DNA of 18,428 bases from JAJPHT01 sp035687045 (GCA_035687045.1 DASRYU010000104.1:1-18428); one strand, 5' to 3'; numbered from the stretch's first letter, positions 5,856 through 13,755 are shown. Notes: a model not told the origin generated them from the sequence alone. Numbers and translations are program-made.

Positions 5856-6785
5856 GTGGCCGAGGACGTCGTCTGGAGAGCGATCACCCGCTCCGTGCTC
5901 GACCTGAACTTCCTGTACTACACCATGGGGCTCATCTCCGTCGGCGGGCTGGCGCTCGCGACCCTGGCGCTCCAGAAGGCGCACAAGCTCGACCCAGAAT
6001 CGCCTTTCGCGATGCACGTCGCGCGCATGCGCGGAGCCCTCCCGGCCGTGCTCGTCCTCAGCATCACGACCATCGCCGCCGGCCTCCAGGGGGGCTTCGA
6101 GCGCGCGGTGCAGGCGTGGCACAACCTCGACTTCACGCCGCTCGTCTGGGCCATCGAGGGGAACGTCGTCGAGCGCTTCCAGGACTGGGCGCGCCACCCC
6201 GTCCTCGACTACGTCTTCGTCTCCGTCTACACGGCAGGCTCCTTCCTGTTCTACTTCGTGCCCTTCTTCCTCCTCGTCGCGATGGGACGCGGCCACAACG
6301 CCATGCGCATCGCCGCCACCATGGCCATCATCTGGGCCGTCGGCATCGTGTTCTACTTCTTCGTCCCCGTGAACGAGGTGTGGATGACGGCGAGCGCGCC
6401 GTACAACTACACGCACGTGACGAACGTCCTCTTCGAGCACGTCCCGAGCGCCTCCACGAGCGACGCCTACGCGCTCGCCGTCAACAACAACTTCCCGAGC
6501 CTCCACGTCGCGCTCACGTGCGGCATCGCGAGCGCGCTCTGGTTCGGCCGCGAGCGCTGGCTCGCCATCCCGGGCACGCTCATCGCGCTCGGCGTCACCA
6601 TCGCCACGATGTACCTCGGCATCCACTGGATCTCCGACGTCATCGCGGGGCTGATCCTCGCCGTCGGCGCCGCGTGGCTCTCGCACCGCCGCATCCCCGC
6701 CGAGGCGCGCGTCGGGGCCCCCGCGTGGCTCCTCTTCTGGCGCAAGCCCGCCGCCGAAAACGAGGCAACGTCCACCGAGGCGTGA
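5856..6785 (+). CDS. PAP2-family integral membrane phosphatase/transferase
   Basis: This 309-residue protein has about six membrane helices and a PAP2-type active site. NNFPSLHVAL (211-220) carries the motif-2 PSLH variant seen in the AUR1/inositol phosphorylceramide synthase-like branch, and MYLGIHWISDVIAG (252-265) is motif 3 with His257 and Asp261. The classical KxxxxxxRP motif 1 is not obvious. Members dephosphorylate lipid phosphates or polyprenyl pyrophosphates, or transfer phospho-head groups, at the outer membrane face. In an archaeon the substrate could be a dolichyl phosphate or an archaeal phospholipid, but nothing here decides it. Longer starts (TTG 5829, ATG 5832) overlap the TATA-like box, so I prefer the GTG at 5856, about 31 nt downstream of it. 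The tail after residue 275 is soluble. Confidence 0.85.
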   Translation: MAEDVVWRAITRSVLDLNFLYYTMGLISVGGLALATLALQKAHKLDPESPFAMHVARMRGALPAVLVLSITTIAAGLQGGFERAVQAWHNLDFTPLVWAIEGNVVERFQDWARHPVLDYVFVSVYTAGSFLFYFVPFFLLVAMGRGHNAMRIAATMAIIWAVGIVFYFFVPVNEVWMTASAPYNYTHVTNVLFEHVPSASTSDAYALAVNNNFPSLHVALTCGIASALWFGRERWLAIPGTLIALGVTIATMYLGIHWISDVIAGLILAVGAAWLSHRRIPAEARVGAPAWLLFWRKPAAENEATSTEA

Positions 6786-6796
6786 GCGGCTCCGAA

Positions 6797-6999
6797 AGGA
6801 GGCCGCGAAGACGCGAAGACGCGAAGGACCGCAGAGAGTGCTGGAGGCGCGCGCTCCGCGTGCCCTCCGCGTCCTCCTGGCACCCGCTACGGCGCCGCTC
6901 GCCGCGGAGAGCGCGGAGGGGCGCGGAGGTAGCGCGGAGATGTTCCGGAAAGCTTCCGCGCGTCCTCCGCGAGCTCCGCGTCCTCCGCGGTGAGCGTCA
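6797..6999. repeat. Composite repeat: GAAGACGC arm plus a CTCCGCG-type palindrome
   Basis: At 6802-6822 is an exact 21-bp copy of one arm of the inverted repeat at 3466-3820, without its partner arm. A CTCCGCG-type fragment follows at 6854-6877. From 6902 to 6990 there is a long imperfect palindrome: GCGGAG-type steps (6902-6940) pair with CTCCGC-type steps (6953-6990) around a centre that contains TTCCGGAA (6943-6950). The end (6974-6998) matches 70-94 exactly. The region lies between the convergent ends of the PAP2 gene and trm5 and shows no believable ORF. Confidence 0.85.
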
Positions 7000-7014
7000 C
7001 GGCGTGACCCGCGC

Positions 7015-8079
7015 TCACTCCTCGCCCGCGCGCAGCGGGCCGACGTCGAAGTCGACCGCGAAGTGCTTCTCGCGCGGCGAGTACGCGCGGACCACGCGCG
7101 TCGCCGTCACGCGCAGCGAGCGGCCGACGTCCGCCGCGCGGGAGGCGAGCTCCGCGAGGTGGCGCCCGAGGTCCTCGTCGGGCTGGATGCAGTGGTAGTG
7201 CCACACGCCCTCCTCCTTGAGCACGCGCAGCGCGTCCTCCGCGAAGGCGTGCGCCGAGTGCGGGAGGTTCGTGATGACGCGGTCCGCGACGCCCGGATGC
7301 GCGGCGGCCCACGCGCGCGCGTCCGCGTGCTCCGGGAACACGCGCGCGTCGAGCTTGTTGAGGCGCGCGTTCTCGCGCGCGAAGGCGATGGCGGCGTCAT
7401 TGAGGTCGACCGCGTCGATGCGCGCGGCGTCGCTGTGCTTCGCGACGACGAGCGCGAACGGGCCGACGCCCGCCATGAGGTCCACGACGCGCTCGCCCGG
7501 CCGCACGAGGGCCGCGACGCGGCGGCGCTCCGTGGCGAGGCGCGGCGAGAAGTAGCAGGTGGCGGGGTCGACGCGGATGCGGATGCCGTGCTCGACGTGC
7601 TCCGTCGCGGTCGTGGGCTCGCCGGCGAGCACGCGCAGCGCCCGCAGCCGCAGCTCCCCCTTCACGCCCTCGTCGTCGGCCACGGTGCGCACGCGCGGCG
7701 TCGTGTCGAGGAGCGCCCGCGCGATGTCCGCCTCGTGCGCGCGAAGCTCGTCGGGCACCTTCACGATGAGGACGTGGCCGATGACGTCGAACGCGCTCGG
7801 CAGGAGCGCGCGCGCCGCGTCCGGCAGATGCCCCAGGCGCTCCGCGTAGTGCCGCGGCTCCTCCTCGACCGGCTCGAACTCCGCGAGCGCGACGGGGTAG
7901 CCAAGCCTCGGGGTGGCGTCGAGGAGCGGGAGGAGGAGCTCGCCCCCCTCGCGGCGCACCTTGAGGTCGAGCCGCAGCGCGCCCTCGTCGAGAAGCATGC
8001 GGCGCGCCCGCTCGCCGTCGTGGAGCGGGACGCGGAGCGCGGGGGCCTGCACGAGGCGGAAGAACCGCGCCGGCCGCAT
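7015..8079 (-). CDS. trm5: tRNA (guanine(37)-N1)-methyltransferase Trm5
   Basis: This 354-residue enzyme methylates N1 of G37, next to the anticodon, using S-adenosylmethionine; the modification prevents +1 frameshifting. The layout is an N-terminal D1-like region (about 1-55), a middle domain, and a Rossmann methyltransferase domain. Family landmarks are CYFSPRLATERRRVA (175-189), whose Arg and Glu are functionally important in Trm5, the SAM loop VVDLMAGVGPFAL (198-210), the acidic DAVDLN (222-227) and NLPHSA (271-276). The ATG at 8079 lies about 35 nt downstream of a TATA-like box inside the 3' end of dph5. dph5 is 27 nt upstream on the same strand, so the two could also be co-transcribed. 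Archaeal-type Trm5 rather than bacterial TrmD is evidence for an archaeal host. Confidence 0.95.
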   Translation of the reverse strand: MRPARFFRLVQAPALRVPLHDGERARRMLLDEGALRLDLKVRREGGELLLPLLDATPRLGYPVALAEFEPVEEEPRHYAERLGHLPDAARALLPSAFDVIGHVLIVKVPDELRAHEADIARALLDTTPRVRTVADDEGVKGELRLRALRVLAGEPTTATEHVEHGIRIRVDPATCYFSPRLATERRRVAALVRPGERVVDLMAGVGPFALVVAKHSDAARIDAVDLNDAAIAFARENARLNKLDARVFPEHADARAWAAAHPGVADRVITNLPHSAHAFAEDALRVLKEEGVWHYHCIQPDEDLGRHLAELASRAADVGRSLRVTATRVVRAYSPREKHFAVDFDVGPLRAGEE

Positions 8080-8106
8080 GAACCCCTGCGCTCGCGGGCG
8101 ACGCGG

Positions 8107-8874
8107 CTACAAAGGCTTCGCGAGCACCTTCGTCGCCTCCTCCTCGACGAAGTGGAGGCGGCCGGGCACGACGAGCGTGTGGAGGGGCGGGCCGAGGTCC
8201 GCGGCGGCGATCGCGCGCAGGCTCCCGCGCCACACGCCGGGCTGGGGCGAGCCGGCGCGCGCGAGGGCGAACACCTCCGTGTCCGGCGTGAAGACGCCCT
8301 CCTTCCGCTCGTCCTCCATGCGCAGGAGGAGCGCGGCGCCTTCGCTCGCGGTCATGTAGCGCTTCTGCGCGGCGCGGAGGTCGAGGAGCGTGAGCGTGTG
8401 GAGGCCGCGCTCGCGGTTCTCGCGCAGCACGTCGTACGGGCTCGTCGGGAAGTAGCTCCCGTCGGGGAAGACGATCGTCGTCGCGCGGCCGAACTTGTAG
8501 CTCATGAGGCCAAGAAGCCCCGCGGCGGCGGTCGCGATGCTCGCGCCGTGCACGACGCGGGTCGGGATGCCCATCTCCTCCGCCCGCACGCGAAGCTCCA
8601 CGTGCGTCGTCGCCGTCATGCTGTCGCCGACCGCAAGAAGCACGACGTCGCGGCCGCGCGCGGACTCGAGGAGCGCGTCCCCCTTCTCGAGCGGGTCGCG
8701 GTCGAGGAACGTGACCGGCCGCCCGTAGAACTCGACAAGCTTCTCCGGGCTCGCGCCGCCCAGGTGCGCCGTGTACCACTCGGCGTACACCTCGTCCGCC
8801 GCGCGGATGGCCTCGAGGCCGCGCAGCGGGACGTCCTTCTCGTCCCAGAGGCCGAGGCCGACGAACGTGAGCAT
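8107..8874 (-). CDS. dph5: Diphthine synthase Dph5
   Basis: This 255-residue SAM-dependent methyltransferase methylates the modified histidine of elongation factor 2 during diphthamide synthesis. The N terminus LTFVGLGLWDEKDVPLRG (2-19) followed by ADEVYAEWYTA is diagnostic. Also present are VGDSMTATTHVELR (82-95; the family often has GDP or GDA at this site), VVHGASIATAAAGLLGL (107-123), SYKFG (125-129) and a C-terminal half typical of the tetrapyrrole-methylase fold. Length is close to the family norm (about 260). The ATG at 8874 sits about 28 nt after a TATA-like box. Dph5 is found only in archaea and eukaryotes, so this gene is strong evidence for an archaeal genome. Confidence 0.96.
   Translation of the reverse strand: MLTFVGLGLWDEKDVPLRGLEAIRAADEVYAEWYTAHLGGASPEKLVEFYGRPVTFLDRDPLEKGDALLESARGRDVVLLAVGDSMTATTHVELRVRAEEMGIPTRVVHGASIATAAAGLLGLMSYKFGRATTIVFPDGSYFPTSPYDVLRENRERGLHTLTLLDLRAAQKRYMTASEGAALLLRMEDERKEGVFTPDTEVFALARAGSPQPGVWRGSLRAIAAADLGPPLHTLVVPGRLHFVEEEATKVLAKPL
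8109..8118 (-). promoter_or_regulatory. Possible TATA-like box of trm5
   Basis: On the minus strand AAGCCTTTGTAG lies about 35 nt before the trm5 ATG and overlaps the last codons of dph5. It resembles the box shared by ccmA and the PAP2 gene. It may give trm5 a promoter of its own in addition to read-through from dph5. Confidence 0.35.
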
Positions 8875-8896
8875 GCGCGCGGGCACGCGCGGCGGT

Positions 8897-8907
8897 CGCT
8901 TACGCCT
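8897..8907 (-). promoter_or_regulatory. Possible TATA-like box of dph5
   Basis: On the minus strand AAGGCGTAAGCG lies about 28 nt before the dph5 ATG at 8874. It is weaker and more GC-rich than the other boxes in the window but has the right spacing. Confidence 0.35.
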
Positions 8908-8947
8908 TCCGGGACGAGCGCGCGGAGGCGGGGGAGGAGAGGCAGGC

Positions 8948-9110
8948 GCCCCTCGCAGGGGGGTACTCTTGCGAGCGGCCCACGTCTCCGGGAGGCAATC
9001 GACAAGCCCTCGTGACGGTGAACCTGGGGTGCGACGAGCGCCAGCTTCGAGAAGGTCGCACCCCTCTTCAAGTCGTGCCTCCTCTTCCGGTGACACTCGG
9101 CGCGCGCCGA
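8948..9110. other. Non-coding interval with three inverted repeats
   Basis: The 248-nt gap between the secreted-protein gene and dph5 has no convincing ORF. It holds CTCGCA/TGCGAG (8952-8957 with 8970-8975, extendable across one mismatch), a perfect 10-bp stem GGGGTGCGAC/GTCGCACCCC (9026-9035 with 9055-9064, 19-nt loop), and a 14-bp perfect palindrome TCGGCGCGCGCCGA (9097-9110). No tRNA signature, C/D-box pair or oligo-T tract was seen. It could be an untranslated leader or 3' region, or a small RNA gene. Confidence 0.4.
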
Positions 9111-9122
9111 CGTCCAGGGGGC

Positions 9123-10052
9123 TCAGACGTCCGCGTGGACGCCGAAGATGCCGCTGTCGGAGCCGAGCGCGCCGGGGCCGCCGACGGGGAGGTAGAACGG
9201 GTGCGCCGCGGGCGTCACGTAGCGCGGGACGAGGAGCTTCGCCACGCCGGCGGGCTCCGCGCCGCCGTCGAAGAACCCCACCTGGCGCGCCGGCCCGTGC
9301 GCCGGGTCGTAGCGCACGTCGTGCGTGGCGCTGGGGAAGCGCCCGGAGAAGACGCCGTGGTAGGCGCGGCCGCTCGCGGGCAGCGCCTGCTCGCACTGCA
9401 CGAGCGCGTTGCTCGTCACGCCCAGCATGGAGACGTGCGCGTCGAAGGCGCAGCGGAGCGTGTCCTCGCGGAGGAGGGTCGCTGGACCCGTCTCGACCGC
9501 GTCGACGACGTAGCCGCTCGCGGGGAGGAACGCGCCCCCGCCGTTGGCGAGGTCGCTCGCGGCGAGGACGGTGAGGACGTAGGAGCCGGGCGCGAGCGCG
9601 ACGGCCGTGCCCGACGCGGCCGCGCCGCAGGAGTCGCTGTCCTGCGCGTCGAGGTGCGCCGTGACGTCGCCCACGTGGACGGTCGCGTCGTACGGGAACA
9701 TCATGAACGCGAAGGGCGAGGTGAGAAGCTGCCCCTGCGCGTCCTCCACGAAGCCGATGGCCGCGGCGCGCTCGGCCGAGTGGCCGTGGTAGGGGGGCAC
9801 GAGCGCGGTGGTGGCCGCGTGCCAGCCGACGGCCGCCCACAGCGTGCCCGCCTGCGGCTCGTCGACGTGGAAGCGCACGCGCACCCAGTGCCCCGGCGGC
9901 GCCGCGACAAGCTGCACGCCCTCGAAGAAGGGCCACACGTGGCAAGGCGCGGGCGCGCTCGCGACGGGCGGAGCTGAGGCGAGGACGAGGGCAGGGAGAA
10001 GGACGAGGACGAGCGTGAGCGCGCGCAGGCGGATGCCTCCCGCGCCGCCCAA
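9123..10052 (-). CDS. Secreted protein of unknown function
   Basis: I do not recognise this 309-residue protein. It begins with a Sec-type signal peptide: basic IRLRAL, a leucine/valine-rich core (about 11-26) and an Ala-X-Ala-like region near APPVASAPA, with cleavage plausible around residue 33. There is no lipobox and no C-terminal membrane helix, so it is probably released or loosely held outside the cell. Four cysteines in the mature part (37, 142, 201, 220) could form two disulfides. Beta-rich segments such as GSYVLTVLAASDL suggest a sandwich fold. The only start that keeps the signal peptide is a TTG at 10052; no in-frame ATG or GTG occurs nearby. It lies 24 nt after the small membrane protein gene and is probably in one transcript with it and the lipoprotein gene. 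Confidence 0.75.
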   Translation of the reverse strand: MGGAGGIRLRALTLVLVLLPALVLASAPPVASAPAPCHVWPFFEGVQLVAAPPGHWVRVRFHVDEPQAGTLWAAVGWHAATTALVPPYHGHSAERAAAIGFVEDAQGQLLTSPFAFMMFPYDATVHVGDVTAHLDAQDSDSCGAAASGTAVALAPGSYVLTVLAASDLANGGGAFLPASGYVVDAVETGPATLLREDTLRCAFDAHVSMLGVTSNALVQCEQALPASGRAYHGVFSGRFPSATHDVRYDPAHGPARQVGFFDGGAEPAGVAKLLVPRYVTPAAHPFYLPVGGPGALGSDSGIFGVHADV

Positions 10053-10076
10053 GGTCCCGCGCGGCCTTAGCTTCTC

Positions 10077-10391
10077 TCACGCGGCCGCGTGCCTGTCGGG
10101 CGCGGGGGCGGGCGCGGGCGCGAGCGCGCCGCACGTGACGAGGAGCGCCCCGATGGCGAGCGCGTACGCGCCGCCGCTTCCCAGGAGCGGGAGCCCCAGG
10201 AGGATGAAGAGCACGCCGAGGACGAAGGGGGCGGCGCGGAGCGCGAGCGGGACCGCCGCGACGGCGGCGCCCACGCCCGCGAGGAGGATGAAGCTCAGCG
10301 GGGCGCGCGGCCCCTCCTGCCACGCGTGCACGAGGGCGACGATGGCTGCGGCCACGGCGACGAGCAGGGGGGCGAGCAGGCCGCGCTGCAT
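10077..10391 (-). CDS. Small integral membrane protein of unknown function
   Basis: This is a 104-residue, strongly hydrophobic protein with about four predicted membrane helices (near 5-22, 31-49, 53-70 and 74-90) and a short Pro/Ala tail, APAPAPAPDRHAAA. No family motif was recognised. The ATG at 10391 is 54 nt after the stop of the upstream lipoprotein gene, and the stop is 24 nt before the secreted-protein gene, which suggests an operon of three envelope genes. No TATA-like box of its own is visible. In this high-GC DNA a hydrophobic ORF can arise by chance, but the regular helix pattern and the neat fit between the flanking genes favour a real gene. Confidence 0.62.
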   Translation of the reverse strand: MQRGLLAPLLVAVAAAIVALVHAWQEGPRAPLSFILLAGVGAAVAAVPLALRAAPFVLGVLFILLGLPLLGSGGAYALAIGALLVTCGALAPAPAPAPDRHAAA

Positions 10392-10445
10392 GCGGAGCGG
10401 TCGTCCCGCCGATGCATGGCGCTGCTGCGACGTTCCGGCGACTGC

Positions 10446-11030
10446 TCAGGCCGCGCCGGCGCACGGCAGCACGTCGTGCTCCTCGACCTCGAACGAGCCG
10501 TCCTGGAGCCAGTGGCCGTGGCGGTCGTCCTCGACGATGTGGCCCGCGCCGCCGGCGAGCGAGATGCCGAGCGTGAACGTCGTGTCGCGCGCGCCGCGGG
10601 AGTGGATCATGACCTGCCAGACGCCGGCCACGATGTCCTCGGTGGGGACGCGGATGCACTTCGGGTTCACGTCGTCCATCGGGCTCACGTGCTCGACGTA
10701 CGCGTTCGTCCCGTGCTCCTTGTGCGAGTGGAGCATGATCATGAGCTCGCCGGGCCCGTCCCACGAGAGGCTGACCTCGAGCGCCTGCGGGGCCTCGTCG
10801 ATGGAGAAGAGGATGCCCTCCTGGAAGAGGGGCCAGAGGACGTCCTCCGTCGGGCGCACGTGCGTCGGGCCCTCGAGCGCGCTCTCCACGATGTGGCCGG
10901 ACCACTCGAAGAGCTGCGGCGCCGGGAGCGCGGCGTCGCGAGGGGCTGCGCTCGCGCCGTCGACCTCCGAGGGAGCGCTGACGCAGCCGGCGGCGAGAAG
11001 GGCGAGACAGGTGAGGACAGCGAGACGCAT
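10446..11030 (-). CDS. Small lipoprotein, possible PPC-like beta-sandwich domain
   Basis: This 194-residue protein starts with a compact lipoprotein signal peptide, MRLAVLTCLALLAAGC, with the lipobox cysteine at 16. A flexible Ser/Ala/Pro linker (17-40) leads to a single beta-rich domain (about 41-160) in which ALEVSLSWDGPGELMIML and VAGVWQVMIHS, followed by DTTFTLGISL, have the cadence of pre-peptidase C-terminal (PPC)-like domains. That match is by eye only. Histidine-rich spots (HSHKEHG at 101-107, HGHW at 171-174) and two further cysteines (125, 190) are present. It should be anchored on the outer membrane face. It is the first of three envelope genes on this strand; a weak TATA-like patch lies about 39 nt upstream. 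The role is unknown. Confidence 0.8.
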   Translation of the reverse strand: MRLAVLTCLALLAAGCVSAPSEVDGASAAPRDAALPAPQLFEWSGHIVESALEGPTHVRPTEDVLWPLFQEGILFSIDEAPQALEVSLSWDGPGELMIMLHSHKEHGTNAYVEHVSPMDDVNPKCIRVPTEDIVAGVWQVMIHSRGARDTTFTLGISLAGGAGHIVEDDRHGHWLQDGSFEVEEHDVLPCAGAA

Positions 11031-11064
11031 GGCGCTCCCGCCGCCGCCACGCCGCGACGAGGGG

Positions 11065-11073
11065 AAAACGATT
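11065..11073 (-). promoter_or_regulatory. Possible TATA-like box of the small lipoprotein gene
   Basis: AATCGTTTT on the minus strand is the only AT-rich patch in the 119-bp gap between ychF and the lipoprotein gene. It lies about 39 nt before the ATG at 11030. The T4 could alternatively help end ychF transcripts. Confidence 0.3.
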
Positions 11074-11149
11074 GTGGCGCGCCTCTTGCCGGCGGCTTCG
11101 GCCCTCGCGGCGGCCGTCCGCATCGCGGCGCTTCGTGCCGCCTTCGGCG

Positions 11150-12343
11150 TCACTTCGCCGCCACGATGCGGACCACGTCGCCCGTCTCGAGGGCGTGGTC
11201 GGCGCCGATGACGCGCTTGCGCTTCGCGTCCACCGCCCGGATGAAGTGCTTGCCGAGGTCGGTGTGGACCTTGAACGCGAGCTCCTTCGCGGTGGCGCCG
11301 CGCTTGAGGAGGTGCGCGTCGGGCAGGATGCGTCCCTCCTTGTCGGTGTAGTGCGTCTCGTCTTCGACCGGGAACGCGACGATGCGGTCGAGGTGCTCGT
11401 ACACGGCCGTCTCGAGAAGCTTCTGGACGCCCGTGCCGCCGAAGGGGCGCATGACCTTCTCGCGGATGTGCTCGAGCCCCTTCCTCTGCGCCGCGTTGAG
11501 CTTGCTGTCGTCCACGATGACGAAGTCCGGGTCCCCCGGCTCGTAGCGGACGATGCCCGCGTCGGTCGCCTTGCGCAGCGCGAGCTCGGCGTTCGCGCTC
11601 GTGGGGACGGCCGGGACGTCGAGCTTCTGGAGGCGCGCGAGCGTCTCGGGCGTGGCGACATCCGCCTTGTTGAGCGCGAGAAGGATGGGCTTCGAGAGCT
11701 TGCGCATCTCGACGGCGACGCGGAGGAGGTCCTCCGCCTTCCAGAGGATGGGCGAGGGGAGCGCGAGCTGGGTCAGCACGTGCTTCACCTGCGCCTCGAT
11801 GATGCCAAGCCCCGTCACGCGCTCGGCGATGACGGTCTCGACCTTCTTGCCGCCCGCCGCGGTCATGCTGCGCGCGAGCCGGTCCCAGTCCTTGCCGATG
11901 ATGCCGGCGATCCAGTGGTCGATCTCGTCCTGCAGGAACGTCACGTCGAGCGCCGGGTCGTGCCCGTGCGCCGCGATGGGGTTCCCCTCCGCGTCGGTGG
12001 AGCCGCTCGCGTCCACGACGTGGATGAGCACGTCCGCCGCCCGCAGGTCGTCGAGGAACTGGTTGCCGCGCCCCTTGCCCGCGTGCGCGTCCGGCACGAG
12101 ACCCGCGACGTCGAGCACCTCCGTCGGGACCCAGCGCGTCCCGTTCGAGCACTTCCCGGTGCGCGGGGTGCACGACTCGATGCCCAGCGCCACGTGCGGG
12201 CAGGGCGTGCGGAGGTAGGCGACGCCGCGGTTGGGCTCGATCGTCGTGAAGGGGTAGTTTGCTATCTCGGCAGGGGCCTTCGTGGCGGCGGCGAAAAAGG
12301 TGGATTTGCCGACGTTCGGCTTGCCGACGAGGCCGACCAGCAT
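11150..12343 (-). CDS. ychF: YchF/Obg-family translation-associated GTPase (archaeal type, TGS domain)
   Basis: This 397-residue P-loop protein belongs to the Obg-related YchF family, ribosome-associated factors linked to translation and stress responses. Motifs are G1 GKPNVGKST (7-15), the switch segment NYPFTTIEPNRG (29-40), G3 DVAGLV (78-83), G4 NKAD (225-228) and a C-terminal TGS domain (about 323-396). Bacterial and human YchF/OLA1 have NxxE at G4 and prefer ATP; the NKAD here is the standard GTP-specific motif, as I recall for archaeal homologues. The segment TPCPHVALGIESCTPRTGKCSNGTR (first part 46-60) contains three cysteines (48, 58, 65) and could bind metal. The ATG at 12343 fits the family N terminus (LVGLVGKPNVG). 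It is divergent from the CBS-domain gene. Confidence 0.95.
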   Translation of the reverse strand: MLVGLVGKPNVGKSTFFAAATKAPAEIANYPFTTIEPNRGVAYLRTPCPHVALGIESCTPRTGKCSNGTRWVPTEVLDVAGLVPDAHAGKGRGNQFLDDLRAADVLIHVVDASGSTDAEGNPIAAHGHDPALDVTFLQDEIDHWIAGIIGKDWDRLARSMTAAGGKKVETVIAERVTGLGIIEAQVKHVLTQLALPSPILWKAEDLLRVAVEMRKLSKPILLALNKADVATPETLARLQKLDVPAVPTSANAELALRKATDAGIVRYEPGDPDFVIVDDSKLNAAQRKGLEHIREKVMRPFGGTGVQKLLETAVYEHLDRIVAFPVEDETHYTDKEGRILPDAHLLKRGATAKELAFKVHTDLGKHFIRAVDAKRKRVIGADHALETGDVVRIVAAK

Positions 12344-12384
12344 GGGGCGCGCGAGGCGGGCCCTCGTAGAAGAACCTTCGGCCA

Positions 12385-12399
12385 GAAAGATACAAGCGC
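12385..12399 (+). promoter_or_regulatory. Possible promoter of the CNNM/CBS gene, perhaps shared with ychF
   Basis: GAAAGATACAAGCGC is the most AT-rich part of the 86-bp divergent gap. Its centre is about 37 nt before the GTG at 12430 and about 49 nt from the ychF ATG on the other strand, leaving a short leader in either direction. Confidence 0.35.
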
Positions 12400-12429
12400 A
12401 TTCCCCCTGTCAGGAACCGCGGAGACCCC

Positions 12430-13755
12430 GTGGCGCTCGTCGAGAACGTCCTCATGCTCCTTCTCGTGGCGTTCCTCGTTCTCCTGAACGGGTTCTTCGT
12501 CGCTGCCGAGTTCGCCATCGTCAAGGTGCGCGGCACGCAGCTCGAGCCCCGCGTCCTGCGCGGCGAGCGCCGGGCCGTCCGCGCGAAGCACGTCGTCGAG
12601 CACCTCGACGCCTACCTGAGCGCGACGCAGCTGGGCATCACCCTCGCGAGCCTGGGCCTCGGCTGGATCGGCGAGCCCGCCATCGCGCACCTCATCGAGG
12701 AGCCCCTCATGCGCGCGGGCATCGGCTCGCCCGCCATCATCCACACGATCGCCTTCGCCATCGCGTTCGGCATCATCACGTTCCTCCACATCGTCATCGG
12801 CGAGCTCGCGCCCAAGAGCCTCGCCATCCAGAAGGCGGAGGGCGTCACGCTGTGGACGGCGCGCCCGCTCCACTGGTTCTACGTCATCTTCCGCCCCGCG
12901 ATCGTCGTCCTGAACGGGCTTGCGAACCTCCTGCTGCGCACGATCGGCATCCGGCCGGCCGCGGAGGGGGACCTTGTCGCGAGCGAGGAGGAGCTGCGCC
13001 TCCTTCTTGCGCACGCGGGCAAGACGCGCGTCCTCGCGAAGCATCGCGCCGAGTTCATCCTCCGCTTCTTCGAGCTCAAGGACCTCGAGGCGCGCCACGT
13101 CATGACGCCGCGCATGCGCATCGTGACGCTCGACGCGTCGAAGGACTTCGACACGAACATGGCGACGGCGGAGGAGGCCGGCTACAGCCGCTTCCCGGTC
13201 ATCGACGGGAACCTCGAGCACGTGCTCGGCATGGTCCACTACCGCGACCTCGTCGCGATGAGCCGCCGGTCGAAGCGCGACCTGCGCGCCATCACCCGCG
13301 CCGTCCTCTTCGTCCCCGAGAGCCAGAGCGCGGAGGACACGCTCGACTCGATGCTCCGCCGCGGCCTCCACATGGCCGTCGTCACGGACGAGTTCGGCAG
13401 CACCGCCGGCATCGTGACGCTGGAGGACATCTTCGAGGAGCTCTTCGGCGAGATCCGCGACGAGTTCGACACGCACGAGGTCGACCAGATGTACAAGGAC
13501 CTCGGCGACGGGCACTTCGTGCTCGACGGGCTCACGCCGCTCCACCGCGCGAGCGCCATCCTCCAGGTCCCCCTCGAGAACCCGGACGTCACGACGCTCT
13601 CCGGCTACATCGTGGCGGAGCTCGGGCGGCTTCCGCAGAAGGGCGAGCACATCCGGCTGGGCCACTTCGAGGGCCTCGTGCGCGACGTCGACCGGCGCCG
13701 CATCCAGACGCTCGAGCTCTGGCGCACCCCTCCGCCCGCCGACGCCGAGGCCTGA
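12430..13755 (+). CDS. CNNM/CorC-type membrane protein with CBS pair (hemolysin-like, possible Mg2+/Co2+ efflux)
   Basis: This 441-residue protein has an N-terminal DUF21/CNNM membrane domain (about 1-175, with NGFFVAAEFAIVK at 20-32 and GELAPKSLAIQ at 124-134), two CBS domains (about 221-280, starting HVMTPR, and 285-345, containing VVTDEFGSTAGIVTLEDIFEELFGEI) and a C-terminal CorC/HlyC transporter-associated domain (about 355-432). Family members act in Mg2+ or Co2+ efflux, and the CBS pair binds adenine nucleotides. The old name hemolysin is unlikely to describe the role here. All domains are present and the length is normal. The GTG at 12430 starts directly before the first membrane helix; the next ATG (codon 9) would cut into it. 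A strong hairpin with a T tract follows the gene. Confidence 0.94.
   Translation: MALVENVLMLLLVAFLVLLNGFFVAAEFAIVKVRGTQLEPRVLRGERRAVRAKHVVEHLDAYLSATQLGITLASLGLGWIGEPAIAHLIEEPLMRAGIGSPAIIHTIAFAIAFGIITFLHIVIGELAPKSLAIQKAEGVTLWTARPLHWFYVIFRPAIVVLNGLANLLLRTIGIRPAAEGDLVASEEELRLLLAHAGKTRVLAKHRAEFILRFFELKDLEARHVMTPRMRIVTLDASKDFDTNMATAEEAGYSRFPVIDGNLEHVLGMVHYRDLVAMSRRSKRDLRAITRAVLFVPESQSAEDTLDSMLRRGLHMAVVTDEFGSTAGIVTLEDIFEELFGEIRDEFDTHEVDQMYKDLGDGHFVLDGLTPLHRASAILQVPLENPDVTTLSGYIVAELGRLPQKGEHIRLGHFEGLVRDVDRRRIQTLELWRTPPPADAEA

Noticed and set aside
6797..6999. Insertion sequence or transposon remnant
   Set aside because: No transposase, no flanking target duplication and no clear terminal repeats beyond the stepped palindrome arms.
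8616..9071. Possible gene extending from TTG 9071 into dph5 in another frame
   Set aside because: It overlaps half of dph5 out of frame and has low-complexity composition.
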